From Bacteroidetes bacterium 43-16 (GTDB lineage: Bacteria > Bacteroidota > Bacteroidia > Chitinophagales > Chitinophagaceae), in NCBI GenBank assembly GCA_001897525.1, contig MKTB01000007.1:62001-126000 (forward strand): 64,000 bases of DNA, written 5' to 3'. A program made the translations under genes and the position numbers. The notes under the pieces were generated by a model. It was not told the origin of the DNA and did not search any database. It worked only from the letters and a program-made list of their open reading frames with translations. Shown here piece by piece: positions 43,744-53,181 of the stretch (position 1 is its first letter; each line of letters begins with the position of its first letter).

Positions 43744-44811
43744 CTACTGGTCTGTTTTTCGTTCTTTCTCCCATTCCGACCGGTGTTTTCTTAAGGGATG
43801 GTCTTTGGATTTATTAAATATCTTGACCCCATTCTCCCTGCCGGCTCTCCTTTCTCTTTGCTCTTCCACCGGCAAATGATACTCAGCTGTACAGTCTTCA
43901 CTGCAACAGCCGTCATACTTCGCTTTACAGGAAGGACATTGGATAAACAATAAATGGCAGCCATCATTATTGCAATTGGTATGACTATCGCAAGGGGTAC
44001 CACATTGGTGGCACTCAGAGATGATATCTTCTGTGATACGCTCCCCCAGCCTTTCATCAAACACAAAGTTTTTACCTATAAATTTAGATTCCAGTCCCTG
44101 TTCTTTTGCCTTACGTGCATATTCAATAATGCCGCCTTCTACATGGAACACGTTCTTAAATCCCTGGTGCAGCATATAAGCGCTGGCCTTCTCGCATCGG
44201 ATGCCTCCGGTACAATACATCACAATATTCTTATCCCTCGCATCTTTCAGCATTTCTGCAGCCATAGGTAATTGCTCCCGGAATGTATCGGAAGGGACTT
44301 CTAGGGCATTTTCAAAATGACCTACTTCATATTCATAGTGATTGCGCATATCCACAAAGATGGTCTCTTTGTCTGCGGCAAACTGGTTCACCTCCTCTGC
44401 TTTAAGGTATTTTCCTACCTTTTCAAGGCTGAAGCTAGGGTCATCAATTCCGTCTGCAACGATCTTGTCCCGGGTTTTCATGCGCAGTACCCAGAAGGAT
44501 TTACCGTCATCGTCTACAGCTATATTTAAACGGATACCATCCAGTGCCGGATGGAAACGGTATAAAGTCTCTTTAAATGCTTCAAAATTTGGTGCAGGAA
44601 CAGATATCTGTGCATTGATTCCCTCTCTGGCTATATATATACGGCCAAATACTTTTAATGCTTCAAACTGCACATACAATTCATCACGGAACTGTTGCGG
44701 CGCATCAATTGTAAAATATTTATAGAAGGAAATGGTGGTACGAGGAGTCGTTTCGGCCAGCATAAGGGCCTTTAATTCCTCATTAGAAACTCTGTTGTGT
44801 AACACTGGCAT
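43744..44811 (-). CDS. trhO: tRNA uridine(34) hydroxylase TrhO (rhodanese-fold)
   Basis: 355 residues. The N-terminal acylphosphatase-like region ([16 protein letters not shown]) and the rhodanese domain with catalytic Cys200 in [13 protein letters not shown] are typical of TrhO/YceA. A cysteine-rich zinc-binding end ([37 protein letters not shown]) completes it. It makes 5-hydroxyuridine at position 34 of several tRNAs. The stop is 11 bases from the kinase gene. Confidence 0.95.
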   Translation of the reverse strand: MPVLHNRVSNEELKALMLAETTPRTTISFYKYFTIDAPQQFRDELYVQFEALKVFGRIYIAREGINAQISVPAPNFEAFKETLYRFHPALDGIRLNIAVDDDGKSFWVLRMKTRDKIVADGIDDPSFSLEKVGKYLKAEEVNQFAADKETIFVDMRNHYEYEVGHFENALEVPSDTFREQLPMAAEMLKDARDKNIVMYCTGGIRCEKASAYMLHQGFKNVFHVEGGIIEYARKAKEQGLESKFIGKNFVFDERLGERITEDIISECHQCGTPCDSHTNCNNDGCHLLFIQCPSCKAKYDGCCSEDCTAEYHLPVEEQRERRAGRENGVKIFNKSKDHPLRKHRSEWEKERKTDQ

Positions 44812-44946
44812 GGTGAACGCTTTTGAGATTAATGAAAAGATAATTTATCGGGCGCAAAGTTACAAAATATATTAATATTCCTATTCCACTCATAAAATCT
44901 TAAATTTGCGCGATTCCCCGAAAAAATTAAAACAACTATTATTTAT

Positions 44947-45951
44947 ATGAAGTTTGTAAGCCATTTACAAGAAGGAAAAGAAAAAGCCGCTGTGCTCCAT
45001 AACGGCCAATTACTGAATACAGAAGACCTGAATATCAAATTGCCGGCAACTATGGCAGAGCTGTTGCAGGATTGGGCAACCAATGTCGCTATTGCCAAAG
45101 ATGCCCTGGGCGCGGTTGCTTCAGGAGATTTAAAAATTGAAGGTGTCGCTTTTGAACAGGCTGATTTATTAGCCCCGGTACCTAAACCAACTTCCTGCCG
45201 TGACGGGTACGCTTTCCGCCAGCACGTGGCCGCAGCACGCCGTAACCGTGGTGTGGAAATGATCGCAGAGTTTGACCAATACCCTATTTTCTACTTTACC
45301 AACCATAATGCCATCCAGGGACCGGGAGCCATTGATTGTATGCCGGACCATTTCGATAAATTAGATTTCGAGCTGGAAGTAGCCGTAGTAGTAGGTAAAA
45401 AAGGCAGAAACATTAAAGCAGAAGAAGCGGATGAATATATCGCAGGCTATTGTATCATGAATGATATGAGTGCACGTACTTTACAAATGGAGGAAATGCT
45501 ATTGAACCTGGGACCTGCCAAAGGAAAAGATTTCTCTACTGTGATCGGCCCGTGGATGATCACCCCGGATGAACTGGAAGCCTTCAAAATACCGGCCAAG
45601 CCTAACCATGTGGGAAATAACTACAACCTGAGAATGACCTGTACCGTAAATGGTGTAAAGGTAAGCGAAGGTAATATGGGCGATATGGACTGGACTTTTG
45701 CCGAGATCCTGGAACGTTGCGCTTATGGTGCAGACATCCTGCCCGGTGATGTGATCGGCAGCGGAACAGTGGGCACGGGTTGCTTCCTGGAACTGAACGG
45801 AACGGCAAAACTCAATAATCCAAATGCAGTGCCTCAATGGCTGCAGGCCAATGATGAAGTAGTCCTGGAAGTCGAGCAGATGGGCGTTTTGACCAACACG
45901 ATCAAAGCAGTGGATACGGACTTCTCGATCCTGAAGCTGAAGAAAAAATAA
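44947..45951 (+). CDS. fumarylacetoacetate hydrolase family protein
   Basis: 334 residues. PVPKPTSCRDGYAFRQHV, LDFELEVAVVVGKKGRNIKAEEADEYIAGY, MNDMSARTLQ, KGKDFSTVIGPWMITPDEL and DILPGDVIGSGTVGTGCFLEL are FAH hallmarks with the metal-binding Glu and Asp residues. It is close to fumarylacetoacetase or a decarboxylating/hydrolysing relative of aromatic degradation. The exact substrate is unclear. A TAAATTTG box lies at 44901-44908 before the start, and a terminator follows. Confidence 0.88.
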   Translation: MKFVSHLQEGKEKAAVLHNGQLLNTEDLNIKLPATMAELLQDWATNVAIAKDALGAVASGDLKIEGVAFEQADLLAPVPKPTSCRDGYAFRQHVAAARRNRGVEMIAEFDQYPIFYFTNHNAIQGPGAIDCMPDHFDKLDFELEVAVVVGKKGRNIKAEEADEYIAGYCIMNDMSARTLQMEEMLLNLGPAKGKDFSTVIGPWMITPDELEAFKIPAKPNHVGNNYNLRMTCTVNGVKVSEGNMGDMDWTFAEILERCAYGADILPGDVIGSGTVGTGCFLELNGTAKLNNPNAVPQWLQANDEVVLEVEQMGVLTNTIKAVDTDFSILKLKKK

Positions 45952-45966
45952 TCAATTGCTATTGTG

Positions 45967-45995
45967 AAAAGTCCTGCCCTGCGCAGGATTTTTTA
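45967..45995 (+). terminator. terminator after FAH-family gene
   Basis: TCCTGC (45972-45977) and GCAGGA (45983-45988) around CCTGC, with an A-rich 5' flank and TTTTTT after. Confidence 0.8.
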
Positions 45996-46041
45996 TTTAA
46001 ATGATCCCTCATTTCAGAACCTTAAAACGATTTAACCTTTA

Positions 46042-47283
46042 ATGGAATTATATTACACGTTTTCTTTTTTAATTGTACTTGCCGCTCTTTTCTCTTACTG
46101 GAACCTCAGATTTTTAAAACTCCCCTCTACCATTGGCGTTATGGTCATCGCAATGGTCACGAGCATCCTACTGGTCCTCTTCGGGAATCACCTGTTCCCC
46201 AACCAGGTCAATAAATTTACCAACATCATTGCCGAACTGGACTTTACGGAAATCCTCATGGGTGCCATGCTGAACTTCCTCCTGTTTGCCGGGGCCATAC
46301 ATATCAATGTGAATGACCTTAAACAGGAAAGAGGCTCCATCCTGGTATTCTCTACCGTAAGCGTGGTCATCAGTACCTTTATTGTAGGATATGCTTTATA
46401 TTACATTTTACCTTTTATCCATATAGAACTACCCCTGATCTATTGTATTCTTTTCGGGGCACTTATTTCGCCCACTGATCCGATCGCAGTATTGAGCATC
46501 CTGCAAAAGGCCAATGTTTCTAAATCACTGGAAACAAAAGTCGCCGGGGAATCTCTGTTCAACGATGGTATCGCGGTTGTGGTCTTTGTGATCATCCTGG
46601 CTATTGCACAGGGACATGATATAGACCTTACGGTAACCAATATAAGCTGGCTGGTGGCCAAAGAAGCCGGTGGCGGTGTATTGCTGGGGCTTATTTTAGG
46701 CTGGTCAGCAAGCAGGGCGATCTCCAGGATCGACGATTATAAGGTTTCCGTATTAGTGACATTGTCTGTTGTGATGGGAGGCTATTTAATCGCCCATGCC
46801 ATTCATATCTCCGGCCCTTTGACCATGGTATGTGCCGGTTTATTTATCGGGAATAAAAGCAAAAGCTCGATCATGTCCAGGGAAACCAAAGACTACCTCG
46901 ACAAGTTCTGGGAATTGATCGATGAGATCATGAATGCTATTCTATTCCTCTTAATGGGCTTCGAGTTATTGATTATTAAAGACCTGAACCATTATTATGC
47001 AGCAGGCCTCATCGCCATCGCTGTAGTATTACTGGCCAGGTTTATCGCCATCTGGTTACCTACCAAGATCGTTCCTTTCAAGCAAAAGTTCACTAAAAAC
47101 GTGATCAAGATCCTCGTCTGGGGTGGCTTAAGAGGCGGGGTATCTATTGCACTGGCACTCTCTGTAGAGAATGGCCCCTATAAAGAGGTCATTGTCGCTA
47201 CGACTTATATCGTCGTGGTCTTCTCTATTATTGTGCAGGGTCTGACTATTGGCAAAATGGCACAAAAATCCAAGCTGGAATAA
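46042..47283 (+). CDS. CPA1-family Na+/H+ antiporter (short form)
   Basis: 413 residues, about 12 membrane segments. FGALISPTDPIAVLSIL, VAGESLFNDGIAVVVF (ND pair) and LVWGGLRGGVSIALALS are CPA1 motifs. Unlike the antiporter at 5584-7197 it has no long cytoplasmic tail and follows the NhaP pattern more closely. It exchanges sodium or potassium for protons. A clear terminator follows its stop. Confidence 0.94.
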   Translation: MELYYTFSFLIVLAALFSYWNLRFLKLPSTIGVMVIAMVTSILLVLFGNHLFPNQVNKFTNIIAELDFTEILMGAMLNFLLFAGAIHINVNDLKQERGSILVFSTVSVVISTFIVGYALYYILPFIHIELPLIYCILFGALISPTDPIAVLSILQKANVSKSLETKVAGESLFNDGIAVVVFVIILAIAQGHDIDLTVTNISWLVAKEAGGGVLLGLILGWSASRAISRIDDYKVSVLVTLSVVMGGYLIAHAIHISGPLTMVCAGLFIGNKSKSSIMSRETKDYLDKFWELIDEIMNAILFLLMGFELLIIKDLNHYYAAGLIAIAVVLLARFIAIWLPTKIVPFKQKFTKNVIKILVWGGLRGGVSIALALSVENGPYKEVIVATTYIVVVFSIIVQGLTIGKMAQKSKLE

Positions 47284-47307
47284 ATTTCCGGCTTCATGTA
47301 TAACAAG

Positions 47308-47336
47308 GCTCCGGTACTTATACCGGGGCTTTTTTA
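47308..47336 (+). terminator. terminator after CPA1 gene
   Basis: GCTCCGGTA (47308-47316) pairs with TACCGGGGC (47321-47329) around CTTA, then TTTTTT. Confidence 0.85.
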
Positions 47337-47367
47337 TGGTCACACGCTACAAAAATCGGCCGGATAC

Positions 47368-47398
47368 TTGGGCATCTTGTGGCTTTCCGATAGATTTG
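47368..47398 (+). promoter_or_regulatory. promoter of the DUF3592 gene
   Basis: TTG (47368-47370), a 20-base spacer and TAGATTTG (47391-47398). It supports the ATG at 47431 as the start of the next gene. Confidence 0.72.
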
Positions 47399-47430
47399 AA
47401 GCACAAATACATCAATCAGTAATATCATTT

Positions 47431-48276
47431 ATGCATATCCACCCCGTCTACTCCTGGTCTTTTGTCCTCATTACGGTCCTGCTTACCTATTTCTTTGTCA
47501 AAAGAATGCAAAGAAAAGGCTGCATTACCTTTGCCTATGTAGGGGCCGTGATCTTCTGCATTAATCTTTTTGCAGTTTTCTCCTGGATGTTTATGGTCAG
47601 CAGCTCCCGGGACTTGTATAAAGCGGCCAGTTCCGGTAAATCCTACACCGCAAAAGTGATCAGCTTTACCTCCGAGGAGCATTACGATTCAGATAAAGGA
47701 AGGTATTATACCATGTACCAGCCCACGGTACAGTTCACCACAGAGTCCGGCCGTGTGGTAAACAAGGAGCTGGAATTCTCTACTTCTGACCTTGAACTGG
47801 GCGACACCTATAAGGTAAACTATAATGAAGCAAGCGGCAAGGTCATCACTTTAGGCTTTACCTTAATCATAAGACTCGTAGGAGCGTTCCTATTTTGCTT
47901 CCTGCTTACTTTCCTTGTAGCAGGACTGCTCCGTTATGTCCTGGGCTGGCCTATGGGCAATTACTATGCACTGATCTCCAAAATAGGTTTCCATTTCTTT
48001 GTACCCTTTTTAATGATCGGGTTTGATGCCCTGCTGATCTATGCTTTATTTTACGGCAATGAAGTGCCCGGCTGGGCGACTGCCCTGATCGTTTTTTTCA
48101 TCCTGGTCTTAAGCCTGGCCATAGTAGGTTACCTGAAAATGATCTTTACAAAAGGCAGGCCGGTCATGCGCCGCACAGGCCCTGGCCAATGGAGCGGAGA
48201 CTGGACAGACGACCATAAAACAAAGCCCCAAAAGAAGCAGAAGCCCTCCAGGAACACCGATCTTGACACATTATAA
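47431..48276 (+). CDS. DUF3592 membrane protein
   Basis: 281 residues from the ATG at 47431, which follows a clear terminator and promoter. An upstream ATG at 47296 would read through both. Membrane segments lie at about residues 6-24, 32-55 and 148-180, with another near 195-245. The central part (YTAKVISFTSEEHYDSDKGRYYTMYQPTVQFTTESGRVVNKELEFSTSDLELGDTYKVNYN) is the DUF3592 beta domain. The tail is basic. The function is unknown. Confidence 0.85.
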   Translation: MHIHPVYSWSFVLITVLLTYFFVKRMQRKGCITFAYVGAVIFCINLFAVFSWMFMVSSSRDLYKAASSGKSYTAKVISFTSEEHYDSDKGRYYTMYQPTVQFTTESGRVVNKELEFSTSDLELGDTYKVNYNEASGKVITLGFTLIIRLVGAFLFCFLLTFLVAGLLRYVLGWPMGNYYALISKIGFHFFVPFLMIGFDALLIYALFYGNEVPGWATALIVFFILVLSLAIVGYLKMIFTKGRPVMRRTGPGQWSGDWTDDHKTKPQKKQKPSRNTDLDTL

Positions 48277-48283
48277 TGCATCA

Positions 48284-48327
48284 ATAAAGCGTGTACCGAT
48301 TCAACCGGGACACGCTTTATCTTTATT
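48284..48327. terminator. terminator between DUF3592 and porin genes
   Basis: ATAAAGCGTGT (48284-48294) pairs with ACACGCTTTAT (48310-48320), followed by CTTTATTT. It acts for both convergent genes. Confidence 0.8.
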
Positions 48328-48343
48328 TACACAAAACACTTTG

Positions 48344-49690
48344 CTAAAAGCTGAACTGTGCCCTGCAGGTAAAATTATCATCCTTCAGGTCCTTATCCCA
48401 CCCGGCCAGGGCCGTCTTTTCATTCATCGGGTGCTCATACCAGAAGGTCATTTTAAAATTGGGAGATACATAATATACATAACCTGCACCAAAGGTATTG
48501 TAGCGTATATCCGCAGCCGTTACATTTTTCTTAGTACCTATATCCGTACCGGCAACTTTAGTATTCGGGTCATACCAGTCATATTTAAGCACAGCCTGGT
48601 GCTTGGCCGAGCCCAGGTGCTGCAGGAAATAAAAATAAGCCCCGTTAAAATCCCTTAAAGTCAAAGGTCCCGGGGTGCCCACCGGAGTGGTCGGGTACAC
48701 ACCCGGTGTCACAGAACTGCTCAAGGTCGATGTCTGCTGTCCCATGATATATTCGGCCCGGAACTCAGTAACCCCTTTTTTATTGGGGATCTGCAATTGC
48801 GCATCCGCACCATAATAGCGCCTTGGCATTATTTTACCGTTTACAGAAGCCGCGCTGTCTAATTGCATATAATCATTGGCATAATGATAATAAGTATTGC
48901 TCTGGCTGGCCAGGCCGCCATGCAGATAACTGAGACCCGCAGAGAAAAGCATTTTTGTGCCGGGAATGCCTATCTTCCGGAAAGACAATTTAGCGATCAG
49001 GTCTTTATAGCTATCAAAGTCCTGCGTACCCGTCAGGCCCTGCCCGTTATACAAACCCACATCCAGGCCCAGCCATTTAAATTTTGATTCCTTCTTCCTG
49101 GGTGCAAAAGAGATCATAGCCCCCAGGTCACGCTCTGTATTCATTAATATCTGCGACATCCTGCCCCGTTCCGGTGTTTCCCGGTTTACAGAAGAATACA
49201 ACAGTTCAAACCCGAAAGGGCGTGCCATGATACCGGCCGAAAAGTGAAAGAGTTCCAGTTTGTTTTCATAAAAACGGCCCCAGCAATCGCGCACATTCAT
49301 GCCCCTTTCCGTTCCGTCAAACTGGACCACGAAATAGGTCATAGGCTTACCGGTAGCGGTATAGCCCGTGTAATCCATACGGATACGGCCACGGCGCATC
49401 CGGAAACGACTGTTAGAATTAGGAGCAAAATCACCCCCGTTATAGCTTGTAGCACCCTTCTCCTGTATCCATTGATACTGAGGCTGTATATAGCCAGAGA
49501 AGCTGATATTACCGAACTTTGTAGCCACCGATAACATACGCTTACCCATAGCAGTAGAGGTATCGATCATATCGGTCAGCAACTCTGTGCTCATATTCCG
49601 TTTAGGTAGCGGGTCCAGCTTAGTTTCCTGGGCATATACCCTTAAAGAAGACAGGGAAGCCAGTAAAACGGCAAAGAACATTTTGTTCAT
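48344..49690 (-). CDS. OprP/OprO-like (phosphate-selective) outer membrane porin
   Basis: 448 residues. The signal peptide ends RVYA with Gln next. A short coiled stretch is followed by ISFSGYIQPQYQWIQEKGAT and FRMRRGRIRMDYTGYTATGKPMTYFVVQFDG, the OprP-family start, and alternating strands that end in FSF with C-terminal phenylalanine, as outer-membrane porins do. The name reflects family similarity and does not prove phosphate specificity. It is monocistronic. Confidence 0.87.
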   Translation of the reverse strand: MNKMFFAVLLASLSSLRVYAQETKLDPLPKRNMSTELLTDMIDTSTAMGKRMLSVATKFGNISFSGYIQPQYQWIQEKGATSYNGGDFAPNSNSRFRMRRGRIRMDYTGYTATGKPMTYFVVQFDGTERGMNVRDCWGRFYENKLELFHFSAGIMARPFGFELLYSSVNRETPERGRMSQILMNTERDLGAMISFAPRKKESKFKWLGLDVGLYNGQGLTGTQDFDSYKDLIAKLSFRKIGIPGTKMLFSAGLSYLHGGLASQSNTYYHYANDYMQLDSAASVNGKIMPRRYYGADAQLQIPNKKGVTEFRAEYIMGQQTSTLSSSVTPGVYPTTPVGTPGPLTLRDFNGAYFYFLQHLGSAKHQAVLKYDWYDPNTKVAGTDIGTKKNVTAADIRYNTFGAGYVYYVSPNFKMTFWYEHPMNEKTALAGWDKDLKDDNFTCRAQFSF

Positions 49691-49832
49691 AAAAACTTAA
49701 CTATTTTTTAAAAATAAATTTAAATTAAAGCACAAATGTATCACCAGCTTTTATCTCTTGATGCAATGCAACATTAAGTAATTATTAATTATAAGAATTT
49801 TTAGTTCAGCAGCTATAAAGTATCTTCGCCAG

Positions 49833-52637
49833 ATGAAAAAAGTATTCCTCTTAGATGCCTTTGCATTAATATTCCGGGCCTATTATGCCCTGATCAGAAA
49901 TCCAAGGATCACTTCTACAGGTAAAAATACCAATGCCCAATTCGGGTTTACCAATACATTGATCGACCTGATCAATAAGCAAAAGCCTACGCACATTGCC
50001 GTCTGCTTCGACACGCCCGGTGACACGGAACGCCATGTGGACTTTGCAGACTATAAAGCCAACCGGCAGGAAGCTCCGGAAGACTTGCTGGCATCCATCC
50101 CGGATATCAAAAAAATCATTGAAGGATTTAATATACCCATCATCGAAAGCCAGGGCTACGAGGCAGATGATGTGATAGGCACCCTTGCCTGGCAGGCCGC
50201 AGCCGAAGGCTTTGAAGTATATATGGTGACCCCTGATAAGGATTACGGACAACTCGTCTGCAAAGAGAATGTATTCATCTTCAAACCACCTGCTTTTGGC
50301 AACAAAGAAGAGATCATGGACGGAGCAAAAGTATGTGCCAAGTGGGACATACAACGCTGCGAGCAGGTGATCGACATCCTGGGACTGATGGGCGATGCCG
50401 TGGACAATATTCCCGGCATTGCAGGAGTAGGTGAAAAAACGGCGGCTAAGCTCCTTAAAGAGTATGATACTTTAGAAAACGTACTGGACAACGCAGAACA
50501 CATAAAAGGTGCTTTGGGCGAGAAGATCAGGGCAGGTAAAGAAAGTGCCCTACTCTCTAAAAAGCTGGCTACAATTATCACTGATGTACCTGGTGTGCAG
50601 TTCCATGAAGGAGATTTTGAATTAAGTCCTATCGATAATGATAAACTAAGCGAAATCTTCAATGAGCTGGAGTTCCGTACCATCGGGAAAAGGCTATTAG
50701 GAGAAAGTTTCAAAGTAAACAATAACGAAGCGGTACAAAAAGACCTCTTCGGCAATGATGTAGCCAGCGATAAGAAAGAAAGTGCCGGGCTTTCGGCTAC
50801 CCTTGAGTTCCCCGAATACCAAACAGCGGCCAGTACACCGCATGAATACAAGATCGTTGCTGCACTGGAAGAAATTGCACAATTACTGGAAGACCTCTCT
50901 CAATACAAGGAAATTTGTTTTGATACCGAAACTACAGGCATTGATCCCAACCAGGCAGAACTGGTCGGCATGAGCTTCAGCGTAGAAAAAGGAAAAGCTT
51001 ATTATGTGCCCGTACCGGCGCAAAAAGAAGAGGCTTATAAACTGGTACATGCTTTTGCTCCATTATTCGAAAACCCGGAAATTACCTGGATCGGGCAGAA
51101 TATCAAATATGATATCATCATGCTGAAGTGGTACAACCAGCACCTGGTTGGTCCAACCTTCGACACCATGGTGGCACACTATGTGGTAGAGCCCGAAGGC
51201 CGTCGTAATATGGACCTGCTGGCACAGCAGTACCTCAATTATGATCCCATCTCTATCACTACCCTGATCGGTAAAAAAGGCAAAGGACAACTCACCATGC
51301 GTGAAGCTCCCTTAGCCGATGTAGCCGAATATGCAGCTGAAGATGCAGATATAACACTTCAACTCAAACACAAATTCGAACCGATGCTCAAAGAGAAATC
51401 GGTAGAAAATGTGTTTTATAATGCCGACAATCCTTTGGTCAAAGTATTGGCCAATATGGAGTTTGAAGGCGTACGCATAGATGAAGGATTCCTGAACGAT
51501 TACTCTAAAGTACTGGAAGCGGATGCAAAGATCTTTGAAGAAAATGTGTATGAAGCCGCAGGCGTAAGGTTCAACCTGGCCTCCCCGAAACAACTGGGCG
51601 AAGTGCTTTTCGACAAATTAAAACTGGACCCTAAAGCCAAGAAAACCAAAACCGGGCAATATGCCACAGGAGAAGAAGTACTGGCCAAGCTCGCTTCGGA
51701 ACACAAGATAGTGGATGATATCCTCGGCTTCAGAGAACTGACCAAACTACGTAATACTTACCTGGATGCTCTGCCCACCATGGTCAATCCCAAAACAGGC
51801 AGGGTGCATACCTCTTACAGCCAGACGACAGCCGTTACCGGCAGGCTGGCGAGTAACAATCCCAACTTACAGAACATACCGGTACGCTCCGACAGGGGCC
51901 GCGAGATCAGGAAAGCATTCATTCCCAGGGATGAAAACCATATCCTGCTCAGTGCCGATTACTCCCAGATTGAGCTACGCATCGTGGCCGCCATCAGCGG
52001 AGATAAAAATATGTGTGAAGCCTTCCAGAACGGGCATGACATCCATACGGCCACTGCAGCCAAAGTATATGGCGTGGAGCTTTCTGATGTCACTAAAGAG
52101 CAACGCTATAAGGCCAAGAGTGTCAATTTTGGTATTATCTACGGGCAAGGTGCATTTGGACTGGCCGGCAACCTGGGCATCAGCAGAACAGAAGCCAAAG
52201 ACATCATCGATAGCTATAAAACCGAATTTTCGGGCATTACAGACTATATGAATGAACGGGTGCAGATGGCGCAGGAAAATGGCTTTGCAGAAACAATCCT
52301 GGGCCGGAAAATATGGCTTAAAGATATAAAATCAGCCAATGCAGTCGTTCGTGGCTATGCAGAGCGGGCCGCTATTAACGCACCTATACAGGGTTCTGCA
52401 GCGGATATGATCAAACTCGCCATGATCAATATAGATAAAGCGATGAAAGAGCAGCAATTCAAATCACGCATGATCTTGCAGGTACATGATGAATTGATCT
52501 TTGATGTCCGGAAAGAAGAACAGGAAGCCGTAAAAGCCCTGATCATTGACCTGATGAGCAATGCATTGATTTTGCCGAATAATGTACCCGTGATTGCAGA
52601 AGCAGGATTTGGGAACAATTGGTTAGAGGCACATTAG
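49833..52637 (+). CDS. polA: DNA polymerase I
   Basis: 934 residues with all three domains: the 5' nuclease (LLDAFALIFRAYYALI, VCFDTPGDTERH), an intact 3'-5' exonuclease (FDTETTGIDP near residue 363) and the polymerase (LSADYSQIELRIVAA near 706, QVHDEL near 882). It removes RNA primers and fills gaps. A perfect-stem terminator begins 18 bases past its stop. Confidence 0.98.
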   Translation: MKKVFLLDAFALIFRAYYALIRNPRITSTGKNTNAQFGFTNTLIDLINKQKPTHIAVCFDTPGDTERHVDFADYKANRQEAPEDLLASIPDIKKIIEGFNIPIIESQGYEADDVIGTLAWQAAAEGFEVYMVTPDKDYGQLVCKENVFIFKPPAFGNKEEIMDGAKVCAKWDIQRCEQVIDILGLMGDAVDNIPGIAGVGEKTAAKLLKEYDTLENVLDNAEHIKGALGEKIRAGKESALLSKKLATIITDVPGVQFHEGDFELSPIDNDKLSEIFNELEFRTIGKRLLGESFKVNNNEAVQKDLFGNDVASDKKESAGLSATLEFPEYQTAASTPHEYKIVAALEEIAQLLEDLSQYKEICFDTETTGIDPNQAELVGMSFSVEKGKAYYVPVPAQKEEAYKLVHAFAPLFENPEITWIGQNIKYDIIMLKWYNQHLVGPTFDTMVAHYVVEPEGRRNMDLLAQQYLNYDPISITTLIGKKGKGQLTMREAPLADVAEYAAEDADITLQLKHKFEPMLKEKSVENVFYNADNPLVKVLANMEFEGVRIDEGFLNDYSKVLEADAKIFEENVYEAAGVRFNLASPKQLGEVLFDKLKLDPKAKKTKTGQYATGEEVLAKLASEHKIVDDILGFRELTKLRNTYLDALPTMVNPKTGRVHTSYSQTTAVTGRLASNNPNLQNIPVRSDRGREIRKAFIPRDENHILLSADYSQIELRIVAAISGDKNMCEAFQNGHDIHTATAAKVYGVELSDVTKEQRYKAKSVNFGIIYGQGAFGLAGNLGISRTEAKDIIDSYKTEFSGITDYMNERVQMAQENGFAETILGRKIWLKDIKSANAVVRGYAERAAINAPIQGSAADMIKLAMINIDKAMKEQQFKSRMILQVHDELIFDVRKEEQEAVKALIIDLMSNALILPNNVPVIAEAGFGNNWLEAH

Positions 52638-52655
52638 ACCACAAAAAATCTATCC

Positions 52656-52699
52656 GACAGCGCTGAAGTAATGAATATTTACTTCAGCGCTGTCTTTTT
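52656..52699 (+). terminator. terminator after polA
   Basis: A perfect 16-base stem (52656-52671 with 52679-52694) followed by TTTTTA. Confidence 0.87.
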
Positions 52700-52826
52700 A
52701 TATAAAGAATTCCCAAATTTAAAAAATGACAATAGCCGAGTAAACTTAATGTTTACCTTTGCCTCTTCTCTATCAATTCAACCAATTGAGAAACATTATA
52801 TTTTAAATGGATTTAGCATACCGTTT

Positions 52827-53114
52827 ATGACACAGACAAGAATTAACCGCCCGGAAGACATAGACAGGATCAATACCTTCTATGCACGATTAAAAGACTT
52901 TGACAACCACACGCTTGTAGATGCGTACAATACGGAAAAACGCGTTGTGGGCGTTCATGCGCAAACACTTTATTTAATTGCCATGAACGAGGCCTTCTTA
53001 GATCGCTTTGGTAAAAGCCCGGTCAGTATTAACGAAGAACAACAAGTAAGTATAAGCGGACCGATCTATTACATCGACCACCTGCAAACCTTTGACTGGT
53101 TTAATAAGAACTAA
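52827..53114 (+). CDS. small conserved-looking protein, unknown function
   Basis: 95 residues from the ATG at 52827. Reading from the earlier ATG at 52671 would run through the polA terminator, and a TACCTTTG box lies at 52754-52761, so the later start is preferred. The sequence (RINRPEDIDRINTFYARLKDFDNHTLVDAYNTEKRVVGVHAQTLYLIAMNEAFLDRF) looks mainly helical and soluble, with no signal peptide or metal motif. No family is recognised. It is monocistronic, with a terminator after it. Confidence 0.68.
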   Translation: MTQTRINRPEDIDRINTFYARLKDFDNHTLVDAYNTEKRVVGVHAQTLYLIAMNEAFLDRFGKSPVSINEEQQVSISGPIYYIDHLQTFDWFNKN

Positions 53115-53127
53115 ATAAACCAACCGG

Positions 53128-53166
53128 ATTGGTGCCACATTGAGCTCATCTAAATGCGGCACCAAT
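53128..53166. terminator. bidirectional terminator
   Basis: ATTGGTGCC (53128-53136) pairs with GGCACCAAT (53158-53166), with a further CAT/ATG pair inside. Confidence 0.75.
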
Positions 53167-53181
53167 TTACAATGATCATGT

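Noticed and set aside
43744-44811. A plain rhodanese (sulfurtransferase) role
   Set aside because: The N-terminal domain, CTGGIRC motif and zinc-rich end point to TrhO, the tRNA hydroxylase.
47296-47430. An upstream start for the DUF3592 gene
   Set aside because: This stretch contains the preceding gene's terminator and a promoter, so it is unlikely to be coding.
50243-50851. Long open reverse frame opposite polA (about 200 codons)
   Set aside because: It lies fully inside polA, is Ser/Leu-rich as antisense frames often are, and has no recognisable domain.
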